Positions 24,823 to 34,022 of a DNA stretch of 39,350 bases are shown here, one piece after another; positions within the stretch are counted from its first letter, which is position 1; every line of letters starts with the position of its first letter. This DNA comes from an uncultured Bacteroidales bacterium (lineage in GTDB: Bacteria > Bacteroidota > Bacteroidia > Bacteroidales > UBA4417), in NCBI GenBank assembly GCA_903878265.1, contig CAIRHD010000178.1, positions 1-39,350 of the forward strand, given 5' to 3'. The notes under the pieces are model-generated. The model did no database searches. It saw only the letters and a list, made by a program, of their open reading frames with translations, and had not been told where the DNA came from. Both the position numbers and the translations under genes were made by a program.

Positions 24823-25884
24823 TTATTTTACTAAGTCAGTAATTTCTTTTATCATATCGGATGGTGACATTATTTTGCTTGCAGCACCCAGTTTTACTGC
24901 TTCGCCTGGCATGCCAAAAACCAAGCAGCTTTGCTCACTTTGTACCAAGGTATGCGCTCCAATATCATGGAGGGTTTTCAATTCGGAAGCACCATCTTTG
25001 CCCATCCCAGATAAAAGTACTGCAAGTGTATTATTACCATATATGGATGCAACACTCTGGAAAAGAATGGCTACCGCAGGTCTAAGCCCTTTGACAGGTC
25101 CTTCGTTCGAAACACCGATTACTCCTTCTGATTTAACTGAAAGATGCTTGTCGCCAGGCGGCAAATATACATTTCCAGGTATGAATGGTTCACCGTTTAT
25201 GGCAATGTGTACAGGCAATTTCGAAAATGTATTTAACCACGAACAGAAACCCTCTGCAAAATTGGCATCAATATGCTGAACGATTAACACCGGCAATGGA
25301 AAATCAGAAGGAAGGCCAGTAAGTATTGTCCTTATTCCTTCGGGACCACCAGCAGATGCGCCAATTGCCAAAACTTTAAATTCCCTCGCCCCTTGTGTAA
25401 ATTTCGGGGTAGGAAATCCTGAAACTGTATCTTGTACAGGTCTTGCACCATCAGTGTTCTTACGCCTCACCACTTTAACCTCGGACATTGCCTTGAGCAT
25501 ATTCAAATATTGACGTGCAGATTGGACAAATTTTGGATGCCCCGGTCCAAAAGGTTTTGGCAATATAGTTACGGCTCCAGCATCAAGGACTTTTATCGCC
25601 ATTTCAACCTCCGAGGTTTGATAAAAGCTGCTCACAATCACAATGGGTACAGGCGTTTTTTGCATGATATTCATGGTTGCTTCTACGCCGTCCATTATCG
25701 GCATGTGAATGTCCATACTAACCACATCGGGTTTAAAAAGGGATACGTATTCGATTGCCTGCATGCCATTGTTGGCAATACCCACTAATTTAAAACGACT
25801 ATCGCCTAATATCAAACCTTTTAGCAAATTCTGGTTCACCAGGCTATCCTCTACTATCAGAACTTTAATTACACCATCTGTCAT
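24823..25884 (-). CDS. cheB: Chemoreceptor methylesterase CheB
   Basis: 353 residues. The receiver domain has phospho-acceptor Asp58 (SMDIHMPIMDG). The methylesterase domain has the triad Ser177 (IGASAGG), His204 (VQHIDANFAEGF) and Asp297 (LSGMGKDGA). CheB removes methyl groups from receptor glutamates, and deamidates glutamines, when phosphorylated by CheA, giving adaptation opposite to CheR. It lies 166 bp downstream of cheA, the largest gap inside the operon, and 6 bp upstream of the receiver-histidine kinase. It corresponds to WspF. Confidence 0.96.
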   Translation of the reverse strand: MTDGVIKVLIVEDSLVNQNLLKGLILGDSRFKLVGIANNGMQAIEYVSLFKPDVVSMDIHMPIMDGVEATMNIMQKTPVPIVIVSSFYQTSEVEMAIKVLDAGAVTILPKPFGPGHPKFVQSARQYLNMLKAMSEVKVVRRKNTDGARPVQDTVSGFPTPKFTQGAREFKVLAIGASAGGPEGIRTILTGLPSDFPLPVLIVQHIDANFAEGFCSWLNTFSKLPVHIAINGEPFIPGNVYLPPGDKHLSVKSEGVIGVSNEGPVKGLRPAVAILFQSVASIYGNNTLAVLLSGMGKDGASELKTLHDIGAHTLVQSEQSCLVFGMPGEAVKLGAASKIMSPSDMIKEITDLVK

Positions 25885-26050
25885 AATTATAAGAAAAAAA
25901 TGTTAATTGTTGCCTACAAGGTAATATAACCGAGAACTGCATTTTTGACAAGTCAAATGCTGAATTTAATAAAGGAGGACACCCAAATCAGGAAAATGTC
26001 TTTTCTATTAATTTGTAAAGATACCTAAAAAGTAGAAGTGATTCTAATTC

Positions 26051-28507
26051 TCAAATTAATCTGCGGATTGTTTCAACGAGATTACTCTGCTCAAAACTGC
26101 TCTTTACTATGTATGCATTAGCACCCAAATCCATGCCGCGTTGCCTGTCGTCGGTCGATTCTAATGCGGTTACCAAAACTACAGGCATATCAGCAAGGTT
26201 TTTATCTTCACGAATTTTGGCAGTTAGCTCAAAACCTGTCATGTGGGGCATTTCAATATCCGAAACCACCAAATCGAATTTCTCTTCCTGTAGGAAACCA
26301 TACGCTTCTTGTCCGTCAACTGCTGTTTTTATCGTGTAACCTGCTGTTTCCAGAAAGTTGCGCAGCATGGATCGTATTGTTATGGAATCTTCGGCAACAA
26401 GTATATATTTTTGCCGAACTTCCTCATTTGCGGTGTCCTGCAAAGGCTCAGCAACAAAATCCATGGAAATGGAAGAACGGGAAGCCGAATCGATAAGTTC
26501 GGGAATGTGTAAGATAGTAACTATGCGGCCATCACCTAACAAAGTAGCTCCGGCAATATTGGTAACATGCAGCAATTGAGGGCCTAAATCCTTTATCATT
26601 CCTTCATGTTCGCCTAAAACATCGTCAACCACGAAGGCAAGTTTTTTTTGTGCCGATGAAATTACAAGTACGCGCAAAAGTGCTTCTTTGCCTTTTCTTA
26701 ATCGCCTTACCGGCAAATTCAACACATCAGCAAGACTCACCAATGCTAAAGTTTCGTTGTTGAATATTATTGTTTTTTTTGATTCAACGGTCTTAATATC
26801 AGCAGGGTCAATACGAATCGCTTTGACAACAGTTGTGGTTGGTATGATAAAAAACTGCTCTGAGGCTTTTATCAAAATCCCTTTGAAAATGGCAAGAGTT
26901 TGAGGTAGTGTGATCGTAAAGGTGCTGCCTTCGCCAGCAATGCTTTCGATGTTGATATTCCCTCCAAGCTTAACTACTTTTTCGGCCACAATTGCCATTC
27001 CAAGGCCACGACCGGAAATATCGGTAATAAAAGGGCTTGTGGAAACACCGGAACTAAAAATCAGCATGGCAACTTCCTTATCAGACATGGAAAGTGCTTC
27101 TTCAAGTTTCAAATGCCCAGCTTTTATGGCTGAACTGATAACTTTTTCCCTTTGGATACCTCTGCCGTTGTCGCTTATTTGCAACGAAATATTACGGTCG
27201 GCATCTTGTTTGATCTCTATTTTTAGGATGCCGTGAGGTTGTTTTCCGACATTGATGCGGTTTTGTGGCAATTCGATCCCATGGTCGATACAATTCCTAA
27301 TTAAGTGGATCAGCGGATCTTTAATTTCTTCGAGGATACGGCGGTCAATTTCTATTTCACTGCCTTCTATTTGAAGATTTATTTCTTTGCCATATTCTTT
27401 GCTTAAATCCCTCACTATTTTGGGGACAATTGCCAACAACGATGAAAACGGATAAAGCAAAGTAGTCTTTATGTCAATCAATAAGTCGTCGATCATCCGT
27501 GCAGTAACCCGTTGGAACCGTGCAAGGTTCTTCTCAAAACCATATAGATCTTCTTCGTGCTTTTTCCTAAAATCTTTATCTTTTTCCAAAAATTCAAGTA
27601 CATCATCGCTCAAATCGTTTTTATTGATTCCTGATAAAATTGGATTGTGATTTGAAATTTTGCGGCTCCAGGATGAATATTGATTTGCATAATACTGCAA
27701 TTCAACTACATAATGAGCCAAGGTTGATTTTACAGCAATCATTTCTTCGGCTTGCCGCAACAGATTATACAACTTTGCAGTAGCAACACGAACAGTTTCC
27801 TTATCTGAGGACTTTTCAGCAGGTTTTTCAGCCATCTTTAATGCTTGCTTTTCAACAGCCTTTTCTTCTGGCATTTCTGTTGTAAAATCTAGTTTTATAT
27901 CTGGAATAATTGTTTGGGGCAAGGCTATTTCTTCCTTATGAATGTCCGGTTCAAACCCTGCTTCTTTTTTATCGATCGCTTTTGCTATTTCAGATTCAAT
28001 TGTACCGGAAAGTTGCTCGCTTTGAGAAGTTACAGTGGAAGCCGCTTTTGCAAATGATGGTACTGGGTTAAATGAAAATTTTGCAATAGGTTTTGCATTT
28101 CGCGAAATAGCTTCAAGTTTTTTGACCAATTGGGCCAAATCGGCAGGTTGTACTTTCTTTTGCTTAGAATCGATATCGCCGAGCATTACTTCCAGTGTGT
28201 CCGAAGCTTTATAAAGAACGTCGAAAGCAGGTGGCGATAGGACGAGGTTTTCCTTTTTCATTTCATGAAAAACACTTTCCATACCCATGCAAAGGCGTTC
28301 AATATCAAGTTGGTTTACGGCACGGGCGGCACCTTTGAGGCTGTGTATTTCTCTGAAAATTATCTCAACTTCCTTTTTGAGGTTTGCAGTATCGGGATTT
28401 TTTTCCAATCCCAACAACCCACCAACAATAGCTTGGTGATGTTCGACCGCTTCAATTTTGAAATCGCCAAGCAGTTCAAGCAAAAATGCTTCCTGATCTT
28501 TGTTCAT
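26051..28507 (-). CDS. cheA: CheA histidine kinase fused to a receiver domain
   Basis: 818 residues. Hpt domain at 1-110 with His55 in REIHSLKGA. A low-complexity linker (about 120-235) is followed by the dimerisation region, then the ATPase domain with Asn405 (RNCIDHG), Asp446 (DNGRGI) and DISGRGLGM, then a CheW-like regulatory domain (about 540-675), and a C-terminal receiver (about 695-818) with Asp750 in VSDIEMPHM. I see no clear CheY-docking P2 domain. The order Hpt-ATPase-CheW-REC is that of WspE and of several other non-flagellar chemosensory systems. It should phosphorylate its own receiver, CheB and the receiver-kinase. The mcp stop codon is 6 bp upstream. Confidence 0.95.
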   Translation of the reverse strand: MNKDQEAFLLELLGDFKIEAVEHHQAIVGGLLGLEKNPDTANLKKEVEIIFREIHSLKGAARAVNQLDIERLCMGMESVFHEMKKENLVLSPPAFDVLYKASDTLEVMLGDIDSKQKKVQPADLAQLVKKLEAISRNAKPIAKFSFNPVPSFAKAASTVTSQSEQLSGTIESEIAKAIDKKEAGFEPDIHKEEIALPQTIIPDIKLDFTTEMPEEKAVEKQALKMAEKPAEKSSDKETVRVATAKLYNLLRQAEEMIAVKSTLAHYVVELQYYANQYSSWSRKISNHNPILSGINKNDLSDDVLEFLEKDKDFRKKHEEDLYGFEKNLARFQRVTARMIDDLLIDIKTTLLYPFSSLLAIVPKIVRDLSKEYGKEINLQIEGSEIEIDRRILEEIKDPLIHLIRNCIDHGIELPQNRINVGKQPHGILKIEIKQDADRNISLQISDNGRGIQREKVISSAIKAGHLKLEEALSMSDKEVAMLIFSSGVSTSPFITDISGRGLGMAIVAEKVVKLGGNINIESIAGEGSTFTITLPQTLAIFKGILIKASEQFFIIPTTTVVKAIRIDPADIKTVESKKTIIFNNETLALVSLADVLNLPVRRLRKGKEALLRVLVISSAQKKLAFVVDDVLGEHEGMIKDLGPQLLHVTNIAGATLLGDGRIVTILHIPELIDSASRSSISMDFVAEPLQDTANEEVRQKYILVAEDSITIRSMLRNFLETAGYTIKTAVDGQEAYGFLQEEKFDLVVSDIEMPHMTGFELTAKIREDKNLADMPVVLVTALESTDDRQRGMDLGANAYIVKSSFEQSNLVETIRRLI

Positions 28508-28513
28508 GGCAAT

Positions 28514-30007
28514 TTAGAGGTTATATTTCTCAATTATTCCTTGAATTTTTTGTCCCAGCAAGTTAAGGTCTGTTGCCGCACCTTGCGCCTGCCTGATGCC
28601 TGCCACATTTTGCTCACTGGCCTGTTTAATATTTTCCATTGCAGGCACTACTTGTTCCATTCCTACCATTTGCTGTTGGCTCGACGACGATATTTGCACC
28701 GAAATTTGAACCGCAGCCTCCACATGTTCGGCTAAAACACCAATCACATTTCCGCTTTTGGTTACAAGCTGTATTCCTTCGGCTACGGTGCTTGAACCTT
28801 TTTCGGTAACATCAACAGAGAGGTTTACCGATTTCTGAATTTCGTTCAATATTTCCTTAATTTGGATGGTGGCTTTTTTCGACTGGTCGGCCAAACTCCG
28901 TATTTCCTGGGCAACCACAGCAAACCCACGGCCTTGTTCACCGGCCTTGGCAGCTTCGATGGCTGCGTTTACTGCCAAAAGGTTGGATTGATCGGCAATA
29001 TCGGTAACGGTGGAAGTTATTTCACCGATGGAGCGGTTTTGTTCCGAAAGTTTAACAACCGTTTCGGCAATGATATTCATTTGCTTATCAATCTTTTTCA
29101 TCGAATCTATAACTTGCTGAACCGATTCCATACCTTTATCTGCCGATTCGGTGGCCTTTTGCGAGCTTTCCATCAGCGCACGGGCTTTTTGGTTGGCTAC
29201 CATAGCGGTTTGCCTCACCTCCTCAACCGTGGTGGTAGTTTCGGAAATTGCAGTGGCGGTTTCGGTGGCACCTGTCGATATTTCGGAAACCGTACTTAGT
29301 ATTTCTGCTGCCGAACTGCCCAAAATTGTAACCCCATTTTTAATCTCGAAAGTGATTTTATGCAACATTTTAACCATCCAAACCGCCAGTATTACTGAAA
29401 TTAGGACGACTATTGAACCTAACAGAATAAGCCCAAACAAGTCTGACTGTAGAATGTCGTCGTTTTCGGTCAAAGTTAATGTAATATGTTTTAATAATTT
29501 TTTTTCAAGAATTCTGATTTTAAGCCAAATAGGTTCATATTGAGGATTTTGGATATTTATCGTATATTGATAAGCTTCATCATTTTTGCCTTGATCAATG
29601 AGTGTCAATAAATGGTTACGGGTTTCGTTGTAAGCAATCAACAGAGTTTTAATTTCTTTAAATAATCCTAAAAATTCGGGGTCTTTTTCCAGTAGGATTT
29701 CCATTGAATCGATAAGGATTTTTGTTTCGGAAATCCTTGCAAGCATTTGTTTTTTTGTCGTATCCCGATATGATTTGTCTTTTGTAAGGATTAATTCCAG
29801 GTTATAAGCCCTCAAGCGGTTTTCGTGTCCACGAAGTTGTGTTATGCCTCTGGTTACTCCATATAAATCATCAAGGCTATTTTGCGAGTTATGAATATGG
29901 TTCATATCCCGATACGAAAAAAACACCAACAGAATAATCGACAATATGATCGAGCCGAAACCTAACATCATTTTTGCTGTTGGGCTGAGTTTGGATAATA
30001 AATTCAT
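28514..30007 (-). CDS. Methyl-accepting chemotaxis protein without recognisable HAMP
   Basis: 497 residues. Membrane segments at about 13-31 and 191-212 enclose a periplasmic helical domain of about 160 residues, probably a four-helix bundle. The cytoplasmic part has the conserved signalling tip at about 343-372 ([19 protein letters not shown], then [10 protein letters not shown]). Directly after the second membrane segment the sequence ([14 protein letters not shown]) runs into methylation-helix-like sequence; the usual HAMP pattern with a Pro and a conserved acidic residue is not visible. The C-terminus ends NL and has no CheR-docking pentapeptide. It is the only receptor here, corresponding to WspA. 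Confidence 0.93.
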   Translation of the reverse strand: MNLLSKLSPTAKMMLGFGSIILSIILLVFFSYRDMNHIHNSQNSLDDLYGVTRGITQLRGHENRLRAYNLELILTKDKSYRDTTKKQMLARISETKILIDSMEILLEKDPEFLGLFKEIKTLLIAYNETRNHLLTLIDQGKNDEAYQYTINIQNPQYEPIWLKIRILEKKLLKHITLTLTENDDILQSDLFGLILLGSIVVLISVILAVWMVKMLHKITFEIKNGVTILGSSAAEILSTVSEISTGATETATAISETTTTVEEVRQTAMVANQKARALMESSQKATESADKGMESVQQVIDSMKKIDKQMNIIAETVVKLSEQNRSIGEITSTVTDIADQSNLLAVNAAIEAAKAGEQGRGFAVVAQEIRSLADQSKKATIQIKEILNEIQKSVNLSVDVTEKGSSTVAEGIQLVTKSGNVIGVLAEHVEAAVQISVQISSSSQQQMVGMEQVVPAMENIKQASEQNVAGIRQAQGAATDLNLLGQKIQGIIEKYNL

Positions 30008-30029
30008 CGTTAAATTTTGTTAAGATTAG

Positions 30030-30554
30030 TTATTGCTTTAATTTCTGATTTACAATTAAATGACTGCTTTTCAGCATCTTATCGGCATCAAGCAGGATCA
30101 TGCCATCGGCTGAAATTCCTATCACCAATTCTGCGGCAATTTTATCAAGTGTAAGTGGTGGCGGGCTTATACTATCCAATGGCATTAAACGGGTTCCAGC
30201 AATAGCATCGGCAACAATTCCAAATTCCATAAGTTCGTTGTGCAATATAATTACTTTGTTGAAATCGGTCAAGCCTTTTTCTTTTAGGCTAAACTTGATT
30301 TTTAAGTTTATGAGCGAAACAATTTTGCCCCGCATGTTTATTACTCCTATAATAAATGCCGGAGCACCAGGAATTGGAGTAATTTCGGTCAGAGGCAACA
30401 CTTCCTGAACAAAATTTCCGGCCACAGCATAGCGTTCAGGAATCAGCAGAAACTCAACCACAGAAAGTGTTTCCCTCGTTTCTTTCTGTTGGTCAGACTT
30501 ATGACCGACAATGACTGTAGCCCGTTTTTTCAATATAGCTTGTTCATTCTCCAT
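30030..30554 (-). CDS. cheW: CheW coupling protein (second copy)
   Basis: 174 residues. A polar N-terminal part of about 25 residues precedes the CheW domain (VVEFLLIPERYAVAGNFVQEV, PGAPAFIIGVINMRGKIVSLINL, ILHNELMEFGIVADAIAG). CheW couples the receptor to CheA in the signalling array. It is placed between cheR and the receptor gene, with 97 bp to cheR and 22 bp to mcp. It differs clearly from the CheW encoded at the head of the operon, so the two are not a recent duplication. It corresponds in position to WspD, although it has no obvious extra domain. Confidence 0.93.
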   Translation of the reverse strand: MENEQAILKKRATVIVGHKSDQQKETRETLSVVEFLLIPERYAVAGNFVQEVLPLTEITPIPGAPAFIIGVINMRGKIVSLINLKIKFSLKEKGLTDFNKVIILHNELMEFGIVADAIAGTRLMPLDSISPPPLTLDKIAAELVIGISADGMILLDADKMLKSSHLIVNQKLKQ

Positions 30555-30651
30555 AAGTTAGGCTCTTTTCTTTGTTTTTATTTCAATTCAGGAAAGGTTC
30601 GCTGTGTTTATGTCATTTGTCTTTTTCCTTTTAATTTATATTCTGTCCTAG

Positions 30652-32133
30652 TTAAGCAATAATTGACATTTCTACCAATTCTTTTATCCTTCCCGCCGTA
30701 AGCCCATCGAAACCTGGAACCAAAACATCGTGATCCATCTTTTCCAAAATTTCCTGAGCATTAGCGAAACTTCGCAAACATCCTTGTTTTTTACCCTGTC
30801 GTTTCAACACATTGCCCATTGTGATTAGAGCCGATACGTTGGAATGATCCAGATACAAAGCTTTTCTGAGCGCGGATTCGGCAGAGTTTAAATCGCTCGA
30901 CTCTAAAAAAACCGTTGCAATAAAATGGTACGATTCAGCAGTAAGATTGTTTGTTACGAGTAATTTCCCACACCAGAGTTTGGCATTTTCCAGTTGACCC
31001 ATGTTTGCGTAACACTTTACCAAAAGTAATATATTTTTACTTTCGTCAGGTGTTTTTTGAATTGCTTTTAGGCACTTTTCCACACATTGCAAATATAAAC
31101 CTTTATAAAAAAGCACTTCAGCGTCTGCTAAAAGTAGTGGTTCGTCATGTTTTGGTTCATCATGTTTTTCTTTTAGTAACTGAATATGGTACTTTGGTTT
31201 TGAAGCATTTACATAATGTGCTATCTTTGAAATTTTCGGTTCTTCTTTTTCAATTTTTGTATCGAAAAAATAGGATGGATTGATTAACGGCAATTTCGGG
31301 GATTTTTGATAAAAAATGCCATTGCTGAAATTTACCCGCCGAAACCTTGAAAAATAATCCTCGCTCAACTCAACCTGACTGGTGATGAGCCAAGCGTTCT
31401 CAAACAATGAATGGAAAAATCTGAGACCAACAGAGCGGGCTTTCTCAGGGGTAAAATACATCAAAACATTGCGGCAAAAAATCGCATCCATGTTATTGGT
31501 GCCAGAAGCAGCCGAATCGTACATTTCCTCTGCCAAGTTCAGCCGCTCGAAGCTTACCATTTTTTTGATTTGAGGAATCACTTCCCACTCTTTTCCATTG
31601 TTGGTGAAGTACTTATCCTTAATCGCTTGTTCGATTTGGCGAAACGACCATGAAGTGTATTTGCCTTGTATAGCTTTATTTAAAGCAACCAAACTTATAT
31701 CTGTTGCCAGGATCGAGATTTTCCAATTGCTGATATCAGGAATGGTTTCGTGTAAAAGCATGGCAATTGTATATGCCTCCTCGCCAGAACTGCAGCCTGC
31801 GCTCCATATTCGGATATGCTTTTCGTTGCAATTGCGCTGCCCGATAATTTGTGGGACAATTACTTCGCTAAAAAGCTTCAAAGCCGTTTCTTCACGAAAG
31901 AAATACGTTTCGCCTACCCTAAGTTGTTCCGACAAAACCAACAATTGAGAATCTGGAATATACTGTGCTTTTAGCCAATTGTTTACCGAATATACATCCT
32001 CGCCAATATTAAGTTCCTTTGCAGCCAATAGCACCAAGCGTTCCATATCTTTCAACCTGTTTTCGGGAAAATGCAGCCCAAGCAAACGCGCTACATTTTC
32101 ACTAATTTCGTTTAAACAGTCGTTTTTGCTCAT
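30652..32133 (-). CDS. cheR: CheR methyltransferase with C-terminal TPRs
   Basis: 493 residues from the ATG at 32133. The open frame extends to a TTG at 32151, which would overlap cheW, but MSKNDCLNE with an upstream AGGA is the better start. Domain order: helical CheR N-domain (1-95), the AdoMet-binding domain with RIWSAGCSSGEE (about 108-119) and DAIFCRNVLMYF (about 216-227), a linker, and at about 330-480 a set of three to four TPR-like helix pairs (AEVLFYKGLYLQCVEKCLKA, ESYHFIATVFLESSDLNSAE). CheR methylates receptor glutamates. The TPR tail is the hallmark of WspC-type CheR. Confidence 0.93.
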   Translation of the reverse strand: MSKNDCLNEISENVARLLGLHFPENRLKDMERLVLLAAKELNIGEDVYSVNNWLKAQYIPDSQLLVLSEQLRVGETYFFREETALKLFSEVIVPQIIGQRNCNEKHIRIWSAGCSSGEEAYTIAMLLHETIPDISNWKISILATDISLVALNKAIQGKYTSWSFRQIEQAIKDKYFTNNGKEWEVIPQIKKMVSFERLNLAEEMYDSAASGTNNMDAIFCRNVLMYFTPEKARSVGLRFFHSLFENAWLITSQVELSEDYFSRFRRVNFSNGIFYQKSPKLPLINPSYFFDTKIEKEEPKISKIAHYVNASKPKYHIQLLKEKHDEPKHDEPLLLADAEVLFYKGLYLQCVEKCLKAIQKTPDESKNILLLVKCYANMGQLENAKLWCGKLLVTNNLTAESYHFIATVFLESSDLNSAESALRKALYLDHSNVSALITMGNVLKRQGKKQGCLRSFANAQEILEKMDHDVLVPGFDGLTAGRIKELVEMSIIA

Positions 32134-32143
32134 AGTCCTACAT

Positions 32144-32611
32144 TTATACAAATTGTTCTGCCTTCAGCAATTCGTCTAACTGAATCTCTTCCACGCTGTT
32201 AAGTAATTTTTCCAGATCGTAAATGAAAATTATCCCACCATTATCGCGTATTATTTTTGCGATTTTTAAACCTGAATTAATTCCATCCGCTTCGTTGATA
32301 TCTTTTTCCAAAGGTTTCAAAACACTTTCCACTTCATCAACCACCAAAGCTAATCTTCTGCTCGATGATTTTACTATAATGAACCTATCATTAACATGGA
32401 TGCCCTTTTCAGCCAGTTTTAGATGGCTGCGCAGATTGATAACAGCAATAATTTCGCCGTAATAATCAATTACGCCATAAACAATAGGAGGCGCATCAGG
32501 AATATGCGTTACTGCCAAGGCCCTAAGCACGCGCTCAACCGATGCCAAAGGCAATGCGAACCGTTGTTGGTCTAGAGTAAAAGACAGTATTTCGGTGCCA
32601 GTGGTTTCCAT
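32144..32611 (-). CDS. cheW: CheW coupling protein (first gene of the operon)
   Basis: 155 residues, a single CheW domain: ILSFTLDQQRFALPLASVERV, PDAPPIVYGVIDYYGEIIAVI, FIIVKSSSRRLALVVDEV. It is the promoter-proximal gene of the seven-gene chemosensory operon, with cheR starting 10 bp downstream of its stop. The short C-terminal tail (SVEEIQLDELLKAEQFV) is acidic. It corresponds to WspB. No promoter matching TAnnTTTG exactly was found upstream; AACTTTTG, ending near 32760 on the minus strand, has one mismatch. Confidence 0.94.
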   Translation of the reverse strand: METTGTEILSFTLDQQRFALPLASVERVLRALAVTHIPDAPPIVYGVIDYYGEIIAVINLRSHLKLAEKGIHVNDRFIIVKSSSRRLALVVDEVESVLKPLEKDINEADGINSGLKIAKIIRDNGGIIFIYDLEKLLNSVEEIQLDELLKAEQFV

Positions 32612-33064
32612 TTCTGATCATTTTAAAGGTAAAAAGTGATTAAACGAACACATTTTGTGCTGCAACATCCCAATGTAATAGTTTTTATTTCAAGCAATTA
32701 GTAAATATTTAGGCACATAAAACCTGTAATGGAACGGCTTTCTTCCACGCCGTTAAAGTACAAAAGTTTCTTAATTGTTTTACCTGTAAATAGCCAAACT
32801 AAAAGTAAGTACTTCGAGTTTTTGCAAAAATCTTGCAAAAAAGCCATTGAAGAGCCAAAGCCTTTAAAGGATTCGTTCTTTATGGAAAGGAGTTGGGGGT
32901 AGTTTTAAGTGGGAGTGGGAAACAAAACACATAGATGGTCTCACGTTTTAATAAACCTTGGCAATAAAAGTAATCACGACCAAAGAAGCTTTTTTCCTGT
33001 TTTCGAGGCGACATTTTCTGGTCACCCAAAAAAAAAGGAATAAACTTCTCATACCAGGTCGGAT

Positions 33065-33129
33065 GTATTTTATATGATAGTAGCAAACCGCGATTACCAT
33101 TCCCAAAGTATTTTATATGGTATTAGCAA
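33065..33129. repeat. 22-bp direct repeat pair, 43 bp apart
   Basis: Both copies begin GTATTTTATATG and end TAGCAA (33065-33086 and 33108-33129), with two mismatches. Confidence 0.7.
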
Positions 33130-33145
33130 TGGATCTGCTTCGATA

Positions 33146-33246
33146 CATGGTAAAAACCACTCGAAAGGTTAATTTTCACATCCTCTCAATTTCACGGCGC
33201 TACCACACGATTCCTTTCGAGTGGTTCCATAAATGGTTCTACCATG
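33146..33246. repeat. Nested inverted repeat
   Basis: Inner perfect 14-bp arms AACCACTCGAAAGG (33155-33168) and CCTTTCGAGTGGTT (33213-33226), enclosed by CATGGTA (33146-33152) and TACCATG (33240-33246). The enclosed 44 bp contain no gene. Confidence 0.7.
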
Positions 33247-33591
33247 AATGGGGTTACTAAATTAAAGTACCAGATTGGCCGAAGGTGGGAGACCGATGTG
33301 AGTGAAGATTTTGTATTGAATTCCATGTAACTATTCAACCATTACAAAGCATTGAAAAACAAATACATGCCATAGATTTACTCATGAATTTATTTTCTTT
33401 TCAAAGGTATTCGTGATATTGCTTTGCTAAGTTCGCAGAGTATAATCAAATCAATTCAGCCATTTTTAACATTGAGTCCACTCCGAAAAGCAGAAAGCTA
33501 ATCCTGAAAGAATGGAATTTCAATAACCACTGGTGAAATCGGTGGTAAAGCCAGATGCTGGGAAACTTGCCTTGAAAGGGCGAAATATCTC

Positions 33592-33616
33592 CAGCCGTGG
33601 GTGCAGCCCACGGCTG
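33592..33616. repeat. REP-like palindrome
   Basis: Perfect 10-bp arms CAGCCGTGGG and CCCACGGCTG around the 5-nt loop TGCAG. The GC-rich arm stands out in AT-rich DNA and resembles dispersed REP palindromes of other genomes. A 68-codon frame crossing it looks spurious. Confidence 0.65.
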
Positions 33617-34022
33617 AAAGTGTGTAATATCCTAAGCAGTTGGCTCAACCCGCAGCAATTTTTATCCCAAAAATCCATTTTTCCATTCTTTTCCCAATTA
33701 GATTTTACTGATGATTCTCCTGTTTTCAGTCCATGGTAATTTCTATATCATTTTTGTAGAAGCGATTTCATATCTTTTTTTATACAAATCATAAATTTTT
33801 CTTTCTATTATATACTTAATTACTAATTTTACAAACTTATTCCAGCTAATGGGATTTCATCATACATAGATAACCATTTGCAAAGGAACCGGCAAGCAAA
33901 CGTGATAGTAACTGTATCATGGCTAACTTACAGCTAACAGCCTGTACCATCCCACGGATATTACCTTGAAACCCGCTTTGGAAATGCAATTCCAAGCAGA
34001 CTTTAAAAATAGGACAGCCCGA

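Larger units (their letters stand above)
32612..34022. other. 1.4-kb gene-free region with repeats
   Basis: No frame of coding quality was found between the divergent chemosensory operon and the giant secreted protein. The region holds a 22-bp direct repeat pair (33065-33129), nested inverted repeats (33146-33246) and a REP-like palindrome (33592-33616). It should also contain the promoters of both neighbours, but none is a clean match. Confidence 0.55.

Noticed and set aside
32880-33086. 68-codon minus-strand frame in the 1.4-kb gene-free region
   Set aside because: No recognised family and no promoter or neighbour support; it also covers one of the direct repeats.
33533-33739. 68-codon plus-strand frame
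   Set aside because: It crosses the REP-like palindrome, which creates the apparent coding sequence; no homology to a real protein family.
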